64,000 nt of DNA from Ralstonia pickettii (GCF_030582395.1 NZ_CP104381.1:186001-250000), one strand, 5' to 3'; shown: positions 37,551 through 46,864, counted from the first letter of the stretch. The notes: a model not told the origin generated them from the sequence alone. Numbers and translations are program-made.

Positions 37551-38518
37551 TGGAAAACAAAGCCCACGCATTCCTGGCCGGGCTGTTTACGATCGGGCTG
37601 GCCATCTTCATGGGGCTGGCGGTCATGTGGTTCAACCGCGACCAGACCGTGCGCGTGCCCTACGAGGTGGTCACCCGCTCCACTGTCAACGGGCTGAACC
37701 CGCAGGCTTCCGTGAAATACCGCGGCTTGGACGTCGGCAAGGTCGACAGCATCCGCTTTGACGACAAGGTGCCCGGGCAGATCGTCGTGCGTGTGCTGGT
37801 CGACAAGGACGCGCCCATCACCACGACGACGTATGGGCGCCTGGCGTACCAGGGCGTGACGGGCCTCGCCTATGTGCAGCTCGACGACCGCGGTTTCGAC
37901 AACAGCCAGCACGCGCCCAGTCCCGTGCGTCTGGCCACTTCCCAGAAGGATCCCGCGCGCATCCGCATGGATGCCGGCTTTCTGGACGAATTGGACAAGC
38001 GCGGCGACCAGATGCTGTCCAAGCTCGATCAGACGCTCAGCTCGCTGTCGATCATGTTCGACGACGAGCACCGCCAGCAGGTCACTGCGTCGCTGCAAGC
38101 GTTCCAGAAGACGATGGACGCCTACAGCACGCTCGCGCAGCAGGCTGAGCCGACCATGCGCCGCCTGCCGCAGATTGCTGACAACCTCGATTCCACGCTG
38201 GTGGCCACGCGCAAGCTCACGCAGTCGCTGTCCGATCCGAAGGGGCCGTTGATGACGACGCTTTCCGGTGCCGGCAGCGATCTGACGGCCGCAACGCAGT
38301 CGATGCAATCCGCAGCCAACGTGTTGACGTACGAAACGCTGCCGCAGCTCAATGGCTTTGCACGCGAGGCCCGCCAGGCCGTGCGCGGTTTCGACCATGC
38401 CGTGACCGACTTCAACGCCCGGCCGCAAAGCGTGCTGTTTGGCCCCGCACCCGGCGCGCCCGGCCCCGGTGAAACCGGCTTCACCGCGCCCGCCGCGCGC
38501 GCTTCGGCTCAGCCCTGA
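37550..38518 (+). CDS. MCE (MlaD-family) substrate-binding protein
   Basis: A 322-residue periplasmic protein anchored by one N-terminal helix (AFLAGLFTIGLAIFMGLAVMWF, about 7-28). The MCE domain follows at about 38-120 (VPYEVVTRSTVNGLNPQASVKYRGLDVG and ITTTTYGRLAYQGVTGLAYV). A long helical C-terminal part (about 145-300) would form an extended channel, making it larger than E. coli MlaD (about 180 residues). GGAGGA lies just before the ATG at 37550. With the following lipoprotein it resembles the PqiB/PqiC style of system more than Mla proper. Confidence 0.9.
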   Translation: MENKAHAFLAGLFTIGLAIFMGLAVMWFNRDQTVRVPYEVVTRSTVNGLNPQASVKYRGLDVGKVDSIRFDDKVPGQIVVRVLVDKDAPITTTTYGRLAYQGVTGLAYVQLDDRGFDNSQHAPSPVRLATSQKDPARIRMDAGFLDELDKRGDQMLSKLDQTLSSLSIMFDDEHRQQVTASLQAFQKTMDAYSTLAQQAEPTMRRLPQIADNLDSTLVATRKLTQSLSDPKGPLMTTLSGAGSDLTAATQSMQSAANVLTYETLPQLNGFAREARQAVRGFDHAVTDFNARPQSVLFGPAPGAPGPGETGFTAPAARASAQP

Positions 38519-38527
38519 GGAGATTCC

Positions 38528-39193
38528 ATGCCGATGTTGTCCGCTGTGTTCCGCCGCGCGTGCGCGCTGCCTGCCCTGATGGCGCTGTCGCTGCTGGCAG
38601 CTTGCTCCAGCGCGCCGGTGGCGCCCGCCGCCCTCTATGACTTTGGACTCGCGCCGGCCGCAAGCGCTGGCGCGCGCCTGCCCACCGCCTTGCGCGTGGC
38701 CGACGTGGCCGGCCCGGGCTGGATGGACGGCAACGCCATCTTTTACCGCCTCGCCTATGCGCAAGGCCAGCGTACCGACGCCTACGCCAACAGCCGCTGG
38801 GTGGAATCGCCCGTGAGTCTGTTCGATGCCCGTTTGCGCAATGCGGCGGCAGGGCGCGGCCAGGTGATCGGCTATCCCACGCCCGATGTGCCGAGCCTGC
38901 GTGTCGAGCTGGTCGATTTTTCACAGGTATTCGACAGGCCCGATGCCAGCCGCGGCGTGGTGCGCCTGCGTGCAACCGTGTCACTGGCGCGCGGTGTGAT
39001 CGACCAGCGCGTGGTACAGGCTGACGCGCCGGCCCCGAGCCCGGACGCTGCAGGCGGCGTGGCCGCCCTCACGCAGGCATCGGACAAGGCCATCGGCGAG
39101 GTGCTCGACTGGGTGGCGGCCCTGCCGCTCGCGGCGTCCGCCCCTTCGACACCGGCAACGCCCGGCGCTGCACTTGGCTCGCGCCGGCGCTAA
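38528..39193 (+). CDS. ABC-type transport auxiliary lipoprotein (PqiC-like)
   Basis: A 221-residue outer-membrane lipoprotein. The signal peptide ends in the lipobox LLAAC (Cys26). The mature part has YDFGLAPAAS, LRVADVAGPGWMDGNAIFYRLAY, SRWVESPVSLFDARLRNA and LRVELVDFSQVFD, the markers of this family. It would receive lipid from, or dock, the MCE protein at the outer membrane. It starts 9 bp after the MCE gene stop with AGGAG before it. It closes the four-gene operon. Confidence 0.9.
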   Translation: MPMLSAVFRRACALPALMALSLLAACSSAPVAPAALYDFGLAPAASAGARLPTALRVADVAGPGWMDGNAIFYRLAYAQGQRTDAYANSRWVESPVSLFDARLRNAAAGRGQVIGYPTPDVPSLRVELVDFSQVFDRPDASRGVVRLRATVSLARGVIDQRVVQADAPAPSPDAAGGVAALTQASDKAIGEVLDWVAALPLAASAPSTPATPGAALGSRRR

Positions 39194-39231
39194 TACCGCC
39201 ACCTCTGAACCGGATGGAGGAACCATCCGTG

Positions 39232-40497
39232 ATGCGCGGCATCGGACGCTATGATGGACGGCTTTTTCCGGCCACGTCCGCTCCTCCTTCTAGTTCGCTT
39301 CTTCCGGTGACGGACCTCCACGCACAACCCGCTGCACCCATCCAGCATCGCCACTCGCCGCTTGCGCGCGCCGGGCTGGGGTGGTTCGTGCTGCTGGTCG
39401 TCTACGCAAGCCTGTATCCGTTTGCCGGTTGGACAGACACCGGCGTGTCGCCGTTCGCCTTCCTGAGCGCACCGCTGCCGCGCTACAACACCACCTTTGA
39501 CATGCTCACCAACGTGTGGGGCTACATGCCGCTGGGCATGCTGACGGTGCTGGCACTGCACCCGCGCATCACCGGCTGGCGCGCGGTCTTGCTGGCGATG
39601 CTGGCAGGGTTACTGCTCTCCGGCGCGATGGAGGCGATCCAGACCTATCTGCCCACGCGCGTGTCCTCCAATGTCGATCTGGCGACGAACACGCTGGGCG
39701 CGTTGCTGGGCGGCCTCGTCATGCTGCCTTTTGCGGCGCGGCTGATCGACCGCGGCGGGCTGCGCCGCCTGCGCCGCCGGTGGTTCGAGCCACATGCGAC
39801 CTTTGCCATCCTGCTGATGCTGGTGTGGCCGTTTGCACAGATTTTTCCGCAGGAATTCCTCTTCAGCATGGGCGGAGTGATCCGCAGCATCCTGCTCGAT
39901 CCATCGCCGGATGCGTTTGTGGTCAATCTCCTCAACGGCTGGTTTCCGGAGCTGTTCGACTGGCAGGACAAGCTGACGGCGCACCCGGAAGCACTGCAGC
40001 GCCAGGAACTGCTGGAAGCGCTCATCACCGCTTGCAGCTGGATCGGCACGGGGCTGCTGGCCAGCGTGGCCATGCGCCGTGGTGCGCCCATGCTGCGCTT
40101 GCTGGCTGCGCTGCTGGCCGGCGCGCTGCTGGTCAAGGCGGGGGCGACGGTGCTGCAGTTTCCGCTGGGCGGCGCGTGGGATTGGCTTTCCTCCGGTGCG
40201 CGATTCGGGTTGATTGTCGGCTCGCTGGTGCTCGTGCTGTTGGTGCGGCTGCCGCGCTGGTTGCGCGGCGCGCTGGCCATGACGTTGCTCATTGCGCTGA
40301 TCATTCTGTCCAACGTCTTGCCGCCGAGCCCGTATTCGTGGGTGTCGGCGCAAAGCTGGCGGCTGGGGCGTTTCGTCCATTTCAACAGCCTGTCGCAATG
40401 GATCGGCTGGCTGTGGCCGTTTCTCGGCCTCGGCTATCTCGCCTGGCGCGCCGAGCAGACGCAGCTGCAGCGGCGCGCCGGACGTCACGCGCGTTGA
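39232..40497 (+). CDS. VanZ-family integral membrane protein
   Basis: A polytopic membrane protein of 421 residues from the chosen ATG. The VanZ-like half (about 50-180) has LGWFVLLVVYASLYPFAGW, FDMLTNVWGYMPLGML and LLSGAMEAIQTYLPTRVSSNVDLATNTLGALLGG. The second half adds about six further membrane helices and is not part of basic VanZ. VanZ members are linked to glycopeptide tolerance, but the role of such long forms is unknown. GGAGG at 39216-39220 supports a start at 39232 or GTG 39229; ATG 39214 is upstream of that site and less likely. It follows the MCE operon by 38 bp and may be co-transcribed. Confidence 0.82.
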   Translation: MRGIGRYDGRLFPATSAPPSSSLLPVTDLHAQPAAPIQHRHSPLARAGLGWFVLLVVYASLYPFAGWTDTGVSPFAFLSAPLPRYNTTFDMLTNVWGYMPLGMLTVLALHPRITGWRAVLLAMLAGLLLSGAMEAIQTYLPTRVSSNVDLATNTLGALLGGLVMLPFAARLIDRGGLRRLRRRWFEPHATFAILLMLVWPFAQIFPQEFLFSMGGVIRSILLDPSPDAFVVNLLNGWFPELFDWQDKLTAHPEALQRQELLEALITACSWIGTGLLASVAMRRGAPMLRLLAALLAGALLVKAGATVLQFPLGGAWDWLSSGARFGLIVGSLVLVLLVRLPRWLRGALAMTLLIALIILSNVLPPSPYSWVSAQSWRLGRFVHFNSLSQWIGWLWPFLGLGYLAWRAEQTQLQRRAGRHAR

Positions 40498-41729
40498 GTG
40501 CCCGCCGCAGCAGATGCGGGATGCGGTGAGGCAGCGCGCCGCACCGCGATCAACGCTGCCAGCGCCGCAAGGTACATCGCCGCCATGGCGACAAAACCCG
40601 CGCGCCACCCGAACAGGCCCGTCGACAATGCAGCCACGCCCAGGCCGATGAGCGCGCCGCCCTTGGCTGCGCTGCTGCACAACCCCAACGCAAAGCCTTG
40701 GCGGTGTTCCGGGCTGGTTTCCACGACCAAACTATTGAGCACCGGCAGCAGGCCGCCCAGGCACAGGCCCCACGCCAGGCGCGCAGCAATGAATGCGTTT
40801 TCTCCTTGCGCAATGCCCTGCCAGAGCGCGGTGAGGCCGCAGACAGCGGTCAACGCACAGACGCGCCCCAGCGTGACATGCACGGGCAGGCTCGCAAAAC
40901 GCTTTGCCCACCAGCGCGCAGACAGCGCCAGTGTCGCGGCCGTGGCACTGTAGGCCAAGCCTGCCAGCATCACCGACCCATGCAGCGTCTCCGTGATGTA
41001 GGGTGCAAGAAAGCCTTGCGGCATGACGCGCGCCGCCTGCACTGCCACCATGCCCAGCAGCAGCCCGATCACCAGGCCACCCAGCGGAGCGCGACCTGCC
41101 TGGCGATCGTCGGCGTCCTGGTGGATCTCGGACGTTGGAGCGGGCTTGATGGCGGGCAGACAGAACATTGCCAACGGAATGCACGCCAGGATCACCGCAG
41201 CGCCCGCCGTGTTCGCCATGCGGAAGCCCATCCACCCCACGAGCCACGCACCGACAGGCGGCGCCATGAAGCTGCCGCACGCCGTGACGGTCTGCAGATC
41301 GGCGAAGACGCGCCGGCGCATGTCGGCAGGTGCCACGCGCATCGCGTAGATCTGTGCGGCTGCCAGAAAGCCGGCCAGCCCGCCTTGCACGGTGCGCGCC
41401 AGCAGCACGCTGGCCGCCGAGTCCGCATAGACCGACCACAGCTGCGACGCTGCCAGTGCGATGAGCGCTCGCAGGATCATCGGCTTGGGTCCGACGCGAT
41501 CAGCCAGGCGGCCCCACCAGGGCGCGGTGGTGAGCGTGGCGGCCATCGGTGCGAAGTACGCTGCGCTCGCCACCCACGCGAACGGCACATGCGGCACCGG
41601 CAACAGCTCGCGCAGGAACAGTGGCCAGAACGGCCCCGTCATTTCCATCGCGCCCATTGAAAGGGCCTGGATGACGAGGAGCCACCGAATGGCCCCGCGC
41701 CACGCGTCCACGGGCGTTGCGGGGCTCAT
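40485..41729 (-). CDS. MFS transporter, probable siderophore exporter
   Basis: A 414-residue major facilitator protein with 12 predicted membrane helices. The loop 2-3 motif reads GRLADRVGPKPM (MFS motif A). A central cytoplasmic loop (PTSEIHQDADDRQAGRAP) separates the halves. Its start overlaps the stop of the NIS siderophore synthetase gene by 4 bp (ATGA), so it is translated with that enzyme and most likely exports its product. That role is inferred from the coupling and shared iron control. Its 3' end overlaps the convergent VanZ gene by 13 bp. Confidence 0.88.
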   Translation of the reverse strand: MSPATPVDAWRGAIRWLLVIQALSMGAMEMTGPFWPLFLRELLPVPHVPFAWVASAAYFAPMAATLTTAPWWGRLADRVGPKPMILRALIALAASQLWSVYADSAASVLLARTVQGGLAGFLAAAQIYAMRVAPADMRRRVFADLQTVTACGSFMAPPVGAWLVGWMGFRMANTAGAAVILACIPLAMFCLPAIKPAPTSEIHQDADDRQAGRAPLGGLVIGLLLGMVAVQAARVMPQGFLAPYITETLHGSVMLAGLAYSATAATLALSARWWAKRFASLPVHVTLGRVCALTAVCGLTALWQGIAQGENAFIAARLAWGLCLGGLLPVLNSLVVETSPEHRQGFALGLCSSAAKGGALIGLGVAALSTGLFGWRAGFVAMAAMYLAALAALIAVRRAASPHPASAAAGTQRA

Positions 41730-43693
41730 GTCCGAACCGCGTCGGCCAGCGGGTTAGGCAACGCGGCGTGCATGTCGTCGGACTGGTCGCGCAGGCGCAT
41801 GCGGACGAACGTCTTGAACGACCATGGCGCTTCGAGCAGCGCGTGACGCTCCTGCTTCCAGGTGTCGGCATCCAGCGCCGTGCGGTTTGCCTCGAACACG
41901 GCCTGCATGGCGTCATGCCACTGGCGTAGCCCGACGGCGCTACCGCGTTCGGGAAACAGCGCCAGCGCCAGCTCACCGATATGGCACAGCAGGAAGGCGT
42001 GGATCAGCTTCTTGCGCGGGATGTCCCGATCGGGATACGTGGTGTGGCCGGCACGGAACGGCTCGATTGAAAAGCCTTGGCCCCGCAGCGTCGGCAGGGC
42101 GATCTTCACGTCGCCAAAGTCACGCACCACCAGCCGCACCGGCATCCCGGCCGCGTCGATGACGACGAAGGTGTTCTGCTGATGCGCCTCCAAAGCGATG
42201 CCGTAACGCAAATAGAGGCCGACGATGGCCGGAATGGCGACGTGCAGGTACGCATCGAAAAAGCGCGCAGCCCGCTCGGCGCGCGTGCCGTCGGCCTGGC
42301 GCGCCAGCACGGTGTCGAGCAGCAGCGGTGCTGCTGCGTGCGTCATGTCGGCGGTGAAGTCGGGCGTGAAGAGGGCGCCGACCGGCAGCAGCCGTTCGTT
42401 GCCGGCAATGCGTGCGGTCGGGTTGTCGCGCACGATCATCGAAAGATGCCGGGCGCGATCGTCGTCGGTGCCGGTCAAGTGGATGCCATGGCGCTCCGGC
42501 ACGATCGACAAGACGCTCGCCAATGCTGCGTCGTTCGCGAGGATGCGTTCCAGCAGCGCACTCACGCGCGGGCCCATCACGGCCGATTTGGGCGATACGG
42601 TGCGCTCAACGCTGGTCAGCCGCATGCTGACCGGCAGCTTGAGCATCGGGCCGCCCGGCGCGTCGGTCGCGGCCACGGTGCGGAATGACATCGTTGGCCG
42701 GGCGGCAATGTTGATGTCCGGCAAACGGATCAATTCGCCTGCGGCAAATTCTGCGGCGAAAGTCTCGCCGAGTGTCGTGTCGCGCTGCCATGGGTGAACC
42801 GGCAGCGGCAGCCACGCTTCGGGCGCAAGCTGGCGCGCCAACAGGGCTTTGCGAAACGCCACCATGGTCTCCGGGAACGTGGCCGCGAACCAATTGGCGT
42901 ACGGCTGCACACCGTCCATCGACGTGACCTGCAGTCGATGCGCCGCCACCGCCACCACGCCGAGGGGCACCTGTGCCTCGAACTCCGGCGACAGAGCAAT
43001 CACCTGGTCAGGAGCCAGTCCCAGCCGTGTCTTGTAGGCCGGATGCCACGGGTGGCCGCCGGTGCCCCACTGCTCGGTGCGCGCCAAGGCGGGGGGCGTA
43101 CCGTCGCCGCAGAGCAGGGCCAGCGCGTCTTGCCACGCGGCGGTGCGGTGCTCGGCAGCGAGACGTGCGCCCCAGGCGAGCCGATAGGCCTGGCACAGCG
43201 TGTCGTTGTCCTGGCTGTTGTCGAGTTCTGCCGCGAGCCGGCCGATGGCGGCGAGGCGATGGGCCTCGGCGGCATCGCCCATGTCCAGCATGGGCGCGAG
43301 CCAGTGGAGCAGGGCTGATGGACGTTCAATCGGCGTCGGCGGGCGCTCGTGCGCCAGCACGGCAACATCGCCCGTCAGCGTCCAGCTTCCTAGCGCGCCG
43401 GGCCGCAGCCCGGTAAAGCGCAACAGCACGCGCTGCTGCCAGATGGGCAGCAAGGTCACATCGGCCCGTGTATCGGCGATGAGTTGATCTGCGCTGAGCA
43501 GCGCTTCACGAAACAACGCCTGCAGCAGGCGCGACAGCACGCGGCGGCGTGCCAACTGCTGCGCTGTCGACCAATGTTCGGTCTGCACGCCGGCTTCGCG
43601 CAGCGCAGGAATGGATTCAAGGCGAAGGTTGCCGGCCGCAACGGCAGCGGATGCGGTTTCGGTGTGGGCGGCGGTATCAGATCGTCGTTGCAC
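41726..43693 (-). CDS. NRPS-independent siderophore synthetase (IucA/IucC family)
   Basis: A 655-residue NIS synthetase that condenses a carboxylate (citrate or similar) with an amine or alcohol using ATP. The conserved ATP and substrate motifs are GHPWHPAYKTRLG (213-225), PVHPWQRD, PTMSFRTVA, MRLTSVERT and the EAHQQNTFV block. The C-terminal FhuF-like domain is present (FKTFVRMRLRDQ near the end). The start is GTG at 43693 with TAGGAG six bases upstream; a longer ATG reading from 43807 has no such site. A Fur box lies 210 bp upstream. Only one synthetase gene is present, so the product may be a simple or symmetric siderophore, or be completed elsewhere. Confidence 0.93.
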   Translation of the reverse strand: MQRRSDTAAHTETASAAVAAGNLRLESIPALREAGVQTEHWSTAQQLARRRVLSRLLQALFREALLSADQLIADTRADVTLLPIWQQRVLLRFTGLRPGALGSWTLTGDVAVLAHERPPTPIERPSALLHWLAPMLDMGDAAEAHRLAAIGRLAAELDNSQDNDTLCQAYRLAWGARLAAEHRTAAWQDALALLCGDGTPPALARTEQWGTGGHPWHPAYKTRLGLAPDQVIALSPEFEAQVPLGVVAVAAHRLQVTSMDGVQPYANWFAATFPETMVAFRKALLARQLAPEAWLPLPVHPWQRDTTLGETFAAEFAAGELIRLPDINIAARPTMSFRTVAATDAPGGPMLKLPVSMRLTSVERTVSPKSAVMGPRVSALLERILANDAALASVLSIVPERHGIHLTGTDDDRARHLSMIVRDNPTARIAGNERLLPVGALFTPDFTADMTHAAAPLLLDTVLARQADGTRAERAARFFDAYLHVAIPAIVGLYLRYGIALEAHQQNTFVVIDAAGMPVRLVVRDFGDVKIALPTLRGQGFSIEPFRAGHTTYPDRDIPRKKLIHAFLLCHIGELALALFPERGSAVGLRQWHDAMQAVFEANRTALDADTWKQERHALLEAPWSFKTFVRMRLRDQSDDMHAALPNPLADAVRT

Positions 43694-44076
43694 GAGGGCT
43701 CCTACGGGACATGAGCGTGTGCAGGCGAGCGGGGCTCGGCCCTGCAGCACAGGGGGGTCCAGATGTAGGGGCCGCTTCAGAGACAGGCGGGAATGTCGCG
43801 CTCCCATGGGCCAGCAGCCGGGAGGCGCGTTCTTCTACGAAGGTGCGCGATGCGGGCAGCCGGGTCGGCTACGCGAAGGCATCAATTGGTGCGCTGCAGT
43901 GTAGATGAGAATGATTCGCACCTGCAACAAAAATCCATCAATCCAATGGGGGACGGGACGGTGCCGGCGCGCGTCGTCTTCACGTAACCGACATGAATCC
44001 TTTCTACCTTAGCGCGTGTTGAGCGGACGGCGCGCGCTGCACGGTCCGGCTCGCTGATGTCATCAGGAGGTCATCC
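43694..44076. other. Gene-free divergent region with Fur-controlled promoter
   Basis: 383 bp between the siderophore synthetase and the small GTG ORF. It holds the Fur box and promoter described separately and a leader of about 200 bases for the synthetase. Nothing else structured is seen. Confidence 0.5.
43898..43927 (-). promoter_or_regulatory. Fur-regulated promoter of the siderophore operon
   Basis: On the minus strand TTGCAG (43927-43922) and TACACT (43903-43898) are 18 bases apart. The spacer contains a Fur-type dyad at 43904-43922, ATGAGAAT-G-ATTCGCAC, with 6 of 8 positions symmetric; TGAGAATNATT is the familiar core. Iron-loaded Fur would block both boxes. Confidence 0.65.
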
Positions 44077-44295
44077 GTGTCTGCAAGCCAAGACGCCAGC
44101 GCTACTGGTCGATGGCCCGTGGTTTCTGCAGGCGCCGCCGCGCTGTCTGCGCTCGTGTTGAGCGGTGGCGATGCCGCCGACCCGCATGTGCCCGCCGTGG
44201 TGGGCGCGCCGGCTCCCCTGCCGCCTGCATCGCCGCCGCACGGCGCCGCCTCGCAATCCGGCTTGGCGCCTCCCAAGATCCATACCGTCGGCTGA
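44077..44295 (+). CDS. Small Pro/Ala-rich hypothetical protein upstream of phospholipase
   Basis: A 72-residue ORF starting with GTG at 44077 and an ideal AGGAGG six bases upstream, which is the main reason to call it. The sequence has one hydrophobic stretch (VVSAGAAALSALVLSGG, about 15-32) followed by a Pro/Ala-rich tail (PAVVGAPAPLPPASPPHGAA). It could be a small exported or membrane-anchored peptide. It precedes the phospholipase C gene by 84 bp on the same strand and could be its translation partner or a small accessory. I do not recognise a family, and in a GC-rich genome chance ORFs of this size occur. Confidence 0.5.
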   Translation: MSASQDASATGRWPVVSAGAAALSALVLSGGDAADPHVPAVVGAPAPLPPASPPHGAASQSGLAPPKIHTVG

Positions 44296-44379
44296 CCGCG
44301 TTGCGCACGCGCAGTCCGGCGTTGCCCCGTGTTGTTCCCCCCACCCCCAATCCTCAAACACACAGATCAGGACGAGAAC

Positions 44380-46482
44380 ATGACCTCCAACAGTCGCCGT
44401 GGTTTTCTCCGTTCCGCTGCCCAACTGGCTGCCGCATCGGCAGCCATGGGCGCGGTGCCCGAAGGCATTCGCCAGGCGCTGGCGATTCCCGCCCATAACG
44501 CGCACCGCAACATCGAGGACGTGCAGCACATCGTGATCCTCATGCAGGAAAACCGCTCGTTCGACCATTACTTCGGCACGCTCCGCGGCGTGCGGGGGTA
44601 TGGCGATACGCGCACCGTCACGCTGCCGAGCGGCAAGAGCGTGTGGCATCAGCCGGTGGCCGGCGGCGCGGGCGAGGTGCTGCCGTTCCGCCCGAGCGCG
44701 CCCGATCTGGGCCTGCAGTTCCTGCAAGACCTGCCGCACGGCTGGAACGACACGCACCTTGCCGTCAACGGCGGCCGCTATGACGGCTGGGTCCCGCACA
44801 AGGGCACCACGACGATGGCGTATCTCACACGCCAGGACATTCCGTTCCACTACGCCCTGGCCGACGCCTTCACCATTTGCGACGCCTATCACTGCGCGAC
44901 GCCCACGTCGACCGACCCGAACCGCTACTACATGTGGACAGGCTATGTCGGCAACGACAACGTCGGCGGCGGCCCGGTAATCGACAACGCAGAAGCCGGC
45001 TACGGCTGGTCGACGTATCCGGAAGTGCTGGAGGCCGCCGGTATTTCGTGGAAGATCTATCAGGACATCGGTACTGGGCTGGACGCCGCAGGTTCCTGGG
45101 GCTGGACGAGCGACGCCTACATCGGCAACTACGGCGACAACTCGCTGCTGTACTTCAAGCAATACCAGAATGCACAGCCCGGCAGCCCGCTGTACGACAA
45201 GGCGCGCACCGGCACCAACGCAGCAGCCGGCGACGGCTACTTCGACATCCTCAAGCGTGATGTGCAGAACGGCACGTTGCCGCAGGTGTCGTGGATTGCC
45301 GCGCCGGAAGCGTTCTCCGAGCACCCGAACTGGCCGGCCAACTACGGCGCCTGGTACATCGATCAGGTCTTGCAGGTGCTGACCTCCAACCCCGAGGTGT
45401 GGAGCAAGACCGCGGTGTTCATCACCTACGACGAGAACGACGGCTTCTTCGATCACCTTGTCCCACCGTTCGCCGCGTCGGGCAGCAATGGACTGTCGAC
45501 GGTCGATACCACGGGCGAATACTTCCCGGGCAACAGCACGTACAGTGCCGGCAGCTACGGCCTGGGCCAGCGCGTGCCGATGCTTGTGGTATCGCCGTGG
45601 TCAAAGGGCGGCTACGTGTGCTCCGAAACGTTCGACCATACGTCGATCATCCGTTTCATCGAGCAGCGCTTCAAGCGCACGCACGGCGTGAAGTCGCCGA
45701 ACATCTCGAAGTGGCGTCGCGCCGTGTGCGGTGATCTGACGTCGGCGTTCAACTTCGCCACGCCCAACGAGGTGGTGCCTGCATTGCCGAGCACCGCAGC
45801 CTACGTGCCGAAGGACAAGCTGCGCCACGCCAGCTACGTGCCGCTGCCCCCGCTGGTGCAGGCCGTGCCGAAGCAGGAAGCGGGCGTGCGCCCGTCGCGT
45901 GCGCTGCCGTACGAACTCTTCGTGCGCGGGCGGCAGGACGAAGCCGCCGGCAAGTTCCAGCTGGAATTCGTGAACACCGGGGACGTGGGGGCAGCCTTCC
46001 TCGTCTACACCGCCGGCAGCACGGATGCACCGCGCACCTACACGGTCGAGGCAGGCAAGCGGCTGTCGGACAAGCTGGCCGTGAACGCAGGCGGCGCCTA
46101 CGACTTCACGGTGCACGGTCCGAACGGCTTCCTGCGCCGCTTTGTCGGCAAGCTGACGCTGTCGGGCCTGCTGCGTCCGCACGGTCACGCGCTGGAAGTG
46201 AAGGAAGGCTACGACGTGGCCAACGGCAACCTGCAACTGCGCCTCATCAATCACGGTCGTGCGCCGACCGTCTTCACCATCAAGAGCGCTTACACGGGCG
46301 AAAGCGTGCAACGCGAAGTGCGCGGCGGTGACGATGCGTCGGTGTACCTCGACTTGCGCAGCCACCACGCCTGGTACGACCTGACCGTCACGGCCAGCAC
46401 GGATGCCGGTTTCGCGCGTCGCCTTGCCGGCCACGTTGAAACCGGCCGAGTCAGTGCGTCCGATCCGGCGCTGAGCGCATAA
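44380..46482 (+). CDS. plcN: Phosphocholine-type phospholipase C, Tat-exported
   Basis: A 700-residue enzyme of the phosphoesterase (acid phosphatase/PLC) family. A Tat signal is clear (SRRGFLRSAA, 5-14, then a hydrophobic Ala-rich segment). The catalytic opening is ILMQENRSFDHYFGTLRG (53-70), with YHCATPTSTDPNRYY, FITYDENDGFFDHL and FDHTSIIRFIEQRF further on. Two C-terminal DUF756 domains (about 505-690) are present, as in PlcH/PlcN. It hydrolyses phosphatidylcholine-like lipids outside the cytoplasmic membrane. The start at 44380 matches the Tat N-terminus; upstream in-frame starts are poor. The Pseudomonas accessory gene plcR has no visible equivalent. A strong terminator follows. Confidence 0.92.
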   Translation: MTSNSRRGFLRSAAQLAAASAAMGAVPEGIRQALAIPAHNAHRNIEDVQHIVILMQENRSFDHYFGTLRGVRGYGDTRTVTLPSGKSVWHQPVAGGAGEVLPFRPSAPDLGLQFLQDLPHGWNDTHLAVNGGRYDGWVPHKGTTTMAYLTRQDIPFHYALADAFTICDAYHCATPTSTDPNRYYMWTGYVGNDNVGGGPVIDNAEAGYGWSTYPEVLEAAGISWKIYQDIGTGLDAAGSWGWTSDAYIGNYGDNSLLYFKQYQNAQPGSPLYDKARTGTNAAAGDGYFDILKRDVQNGTLPQVSWIAAPEAFSEHPNWPANYGAWYIDQVLQVLTSNPEVWSKTAVFITYDENDGFFDHLVPPFAASGSNGLSTVDTTGEYFPGNSTYSAGSYGLGQRVPMLVVSPWSKGGYVCSETFDHTSIIRFIEQRFKRTHGVKSPNISKWRRAVCGDLTSAFNFATPNEVVPALPSTAAYVPKDKLRHASYVPLPPLVQAVPKQEAGVRPSRALPYELFVRGRQDEAAGKFQLEFVNTGDVGAAFLVYTAGSTDAPRTYTVEAGKRLSDKLAVNAGGAYDFTVHGPNGFLRRFVGKLTLSGLLRPHGHALEVKEGYDVANGNLQLRLINHGRAPTVFTIKSAYTGESVQREVRGGDDASVYLDLRSHHAWYDLTVTASTDAGFARRLAGHVETGRVSASDPALSA

Positions 46483-46864
46483 CCGGGGCCCAAGCAAAAC
46501 GGCCCGCTGGCATGTTTTGCCAGCGGGCCGTTTTTGTTACGACGGTCAGCGCCAGAGTCGCTTCGTGTACATGCGAGCCTGCTACAGGGCCAGCGTGCTC
46601 TGCCCGATGTTGAGTGCGATTGCCAGGACAGCGGCAAACGGATCGCCCCGATAGTGCGTCATTGCGCAGCTTCCTTCGGCGCTTTCCAACACGATCCCAG
46701 CGCAAGAGCCTCTTTTTCCCGGCAAGGCCGCAACCTATTGTTGATATTTGGAGAACAGTATTTTCTTCGCGAGGGTATTTATTCATCAAGGGCAACGATC
46801 TATTCTGATCACAAGCGCAACGAACTCAGCGCAACCGAACATCCAAACAGATCAGGAGCCCATC
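46483..46864. other. Gene-free region before the repeat protein
   Basis: 382 bp containing the phospholipase terminator and, from about 46735, an unusually AT-rich stretch (TTGTTGATATTTGG and TATTTTCTT) that probably holds the promoter of the repeat-protein gene. No ORF is credible. Confidence 0.45.
46496..46535 (+). terminator. Terminator of the phospholipase gene
   Basis: A long stem (AAAACGGCCCGCTGGC with GCCAGCGGGCCGTTTT) with a 7-base loop is followed by T. Confidence 0.9.

Noticed and set aside
43694..43807. ATG at 43807 as the start of the siderophore synthetase
   Set aside because: No ribosome site there; the GTG at 43693 has TAGGAG at proper spacing and gives the usual N-terminus length.
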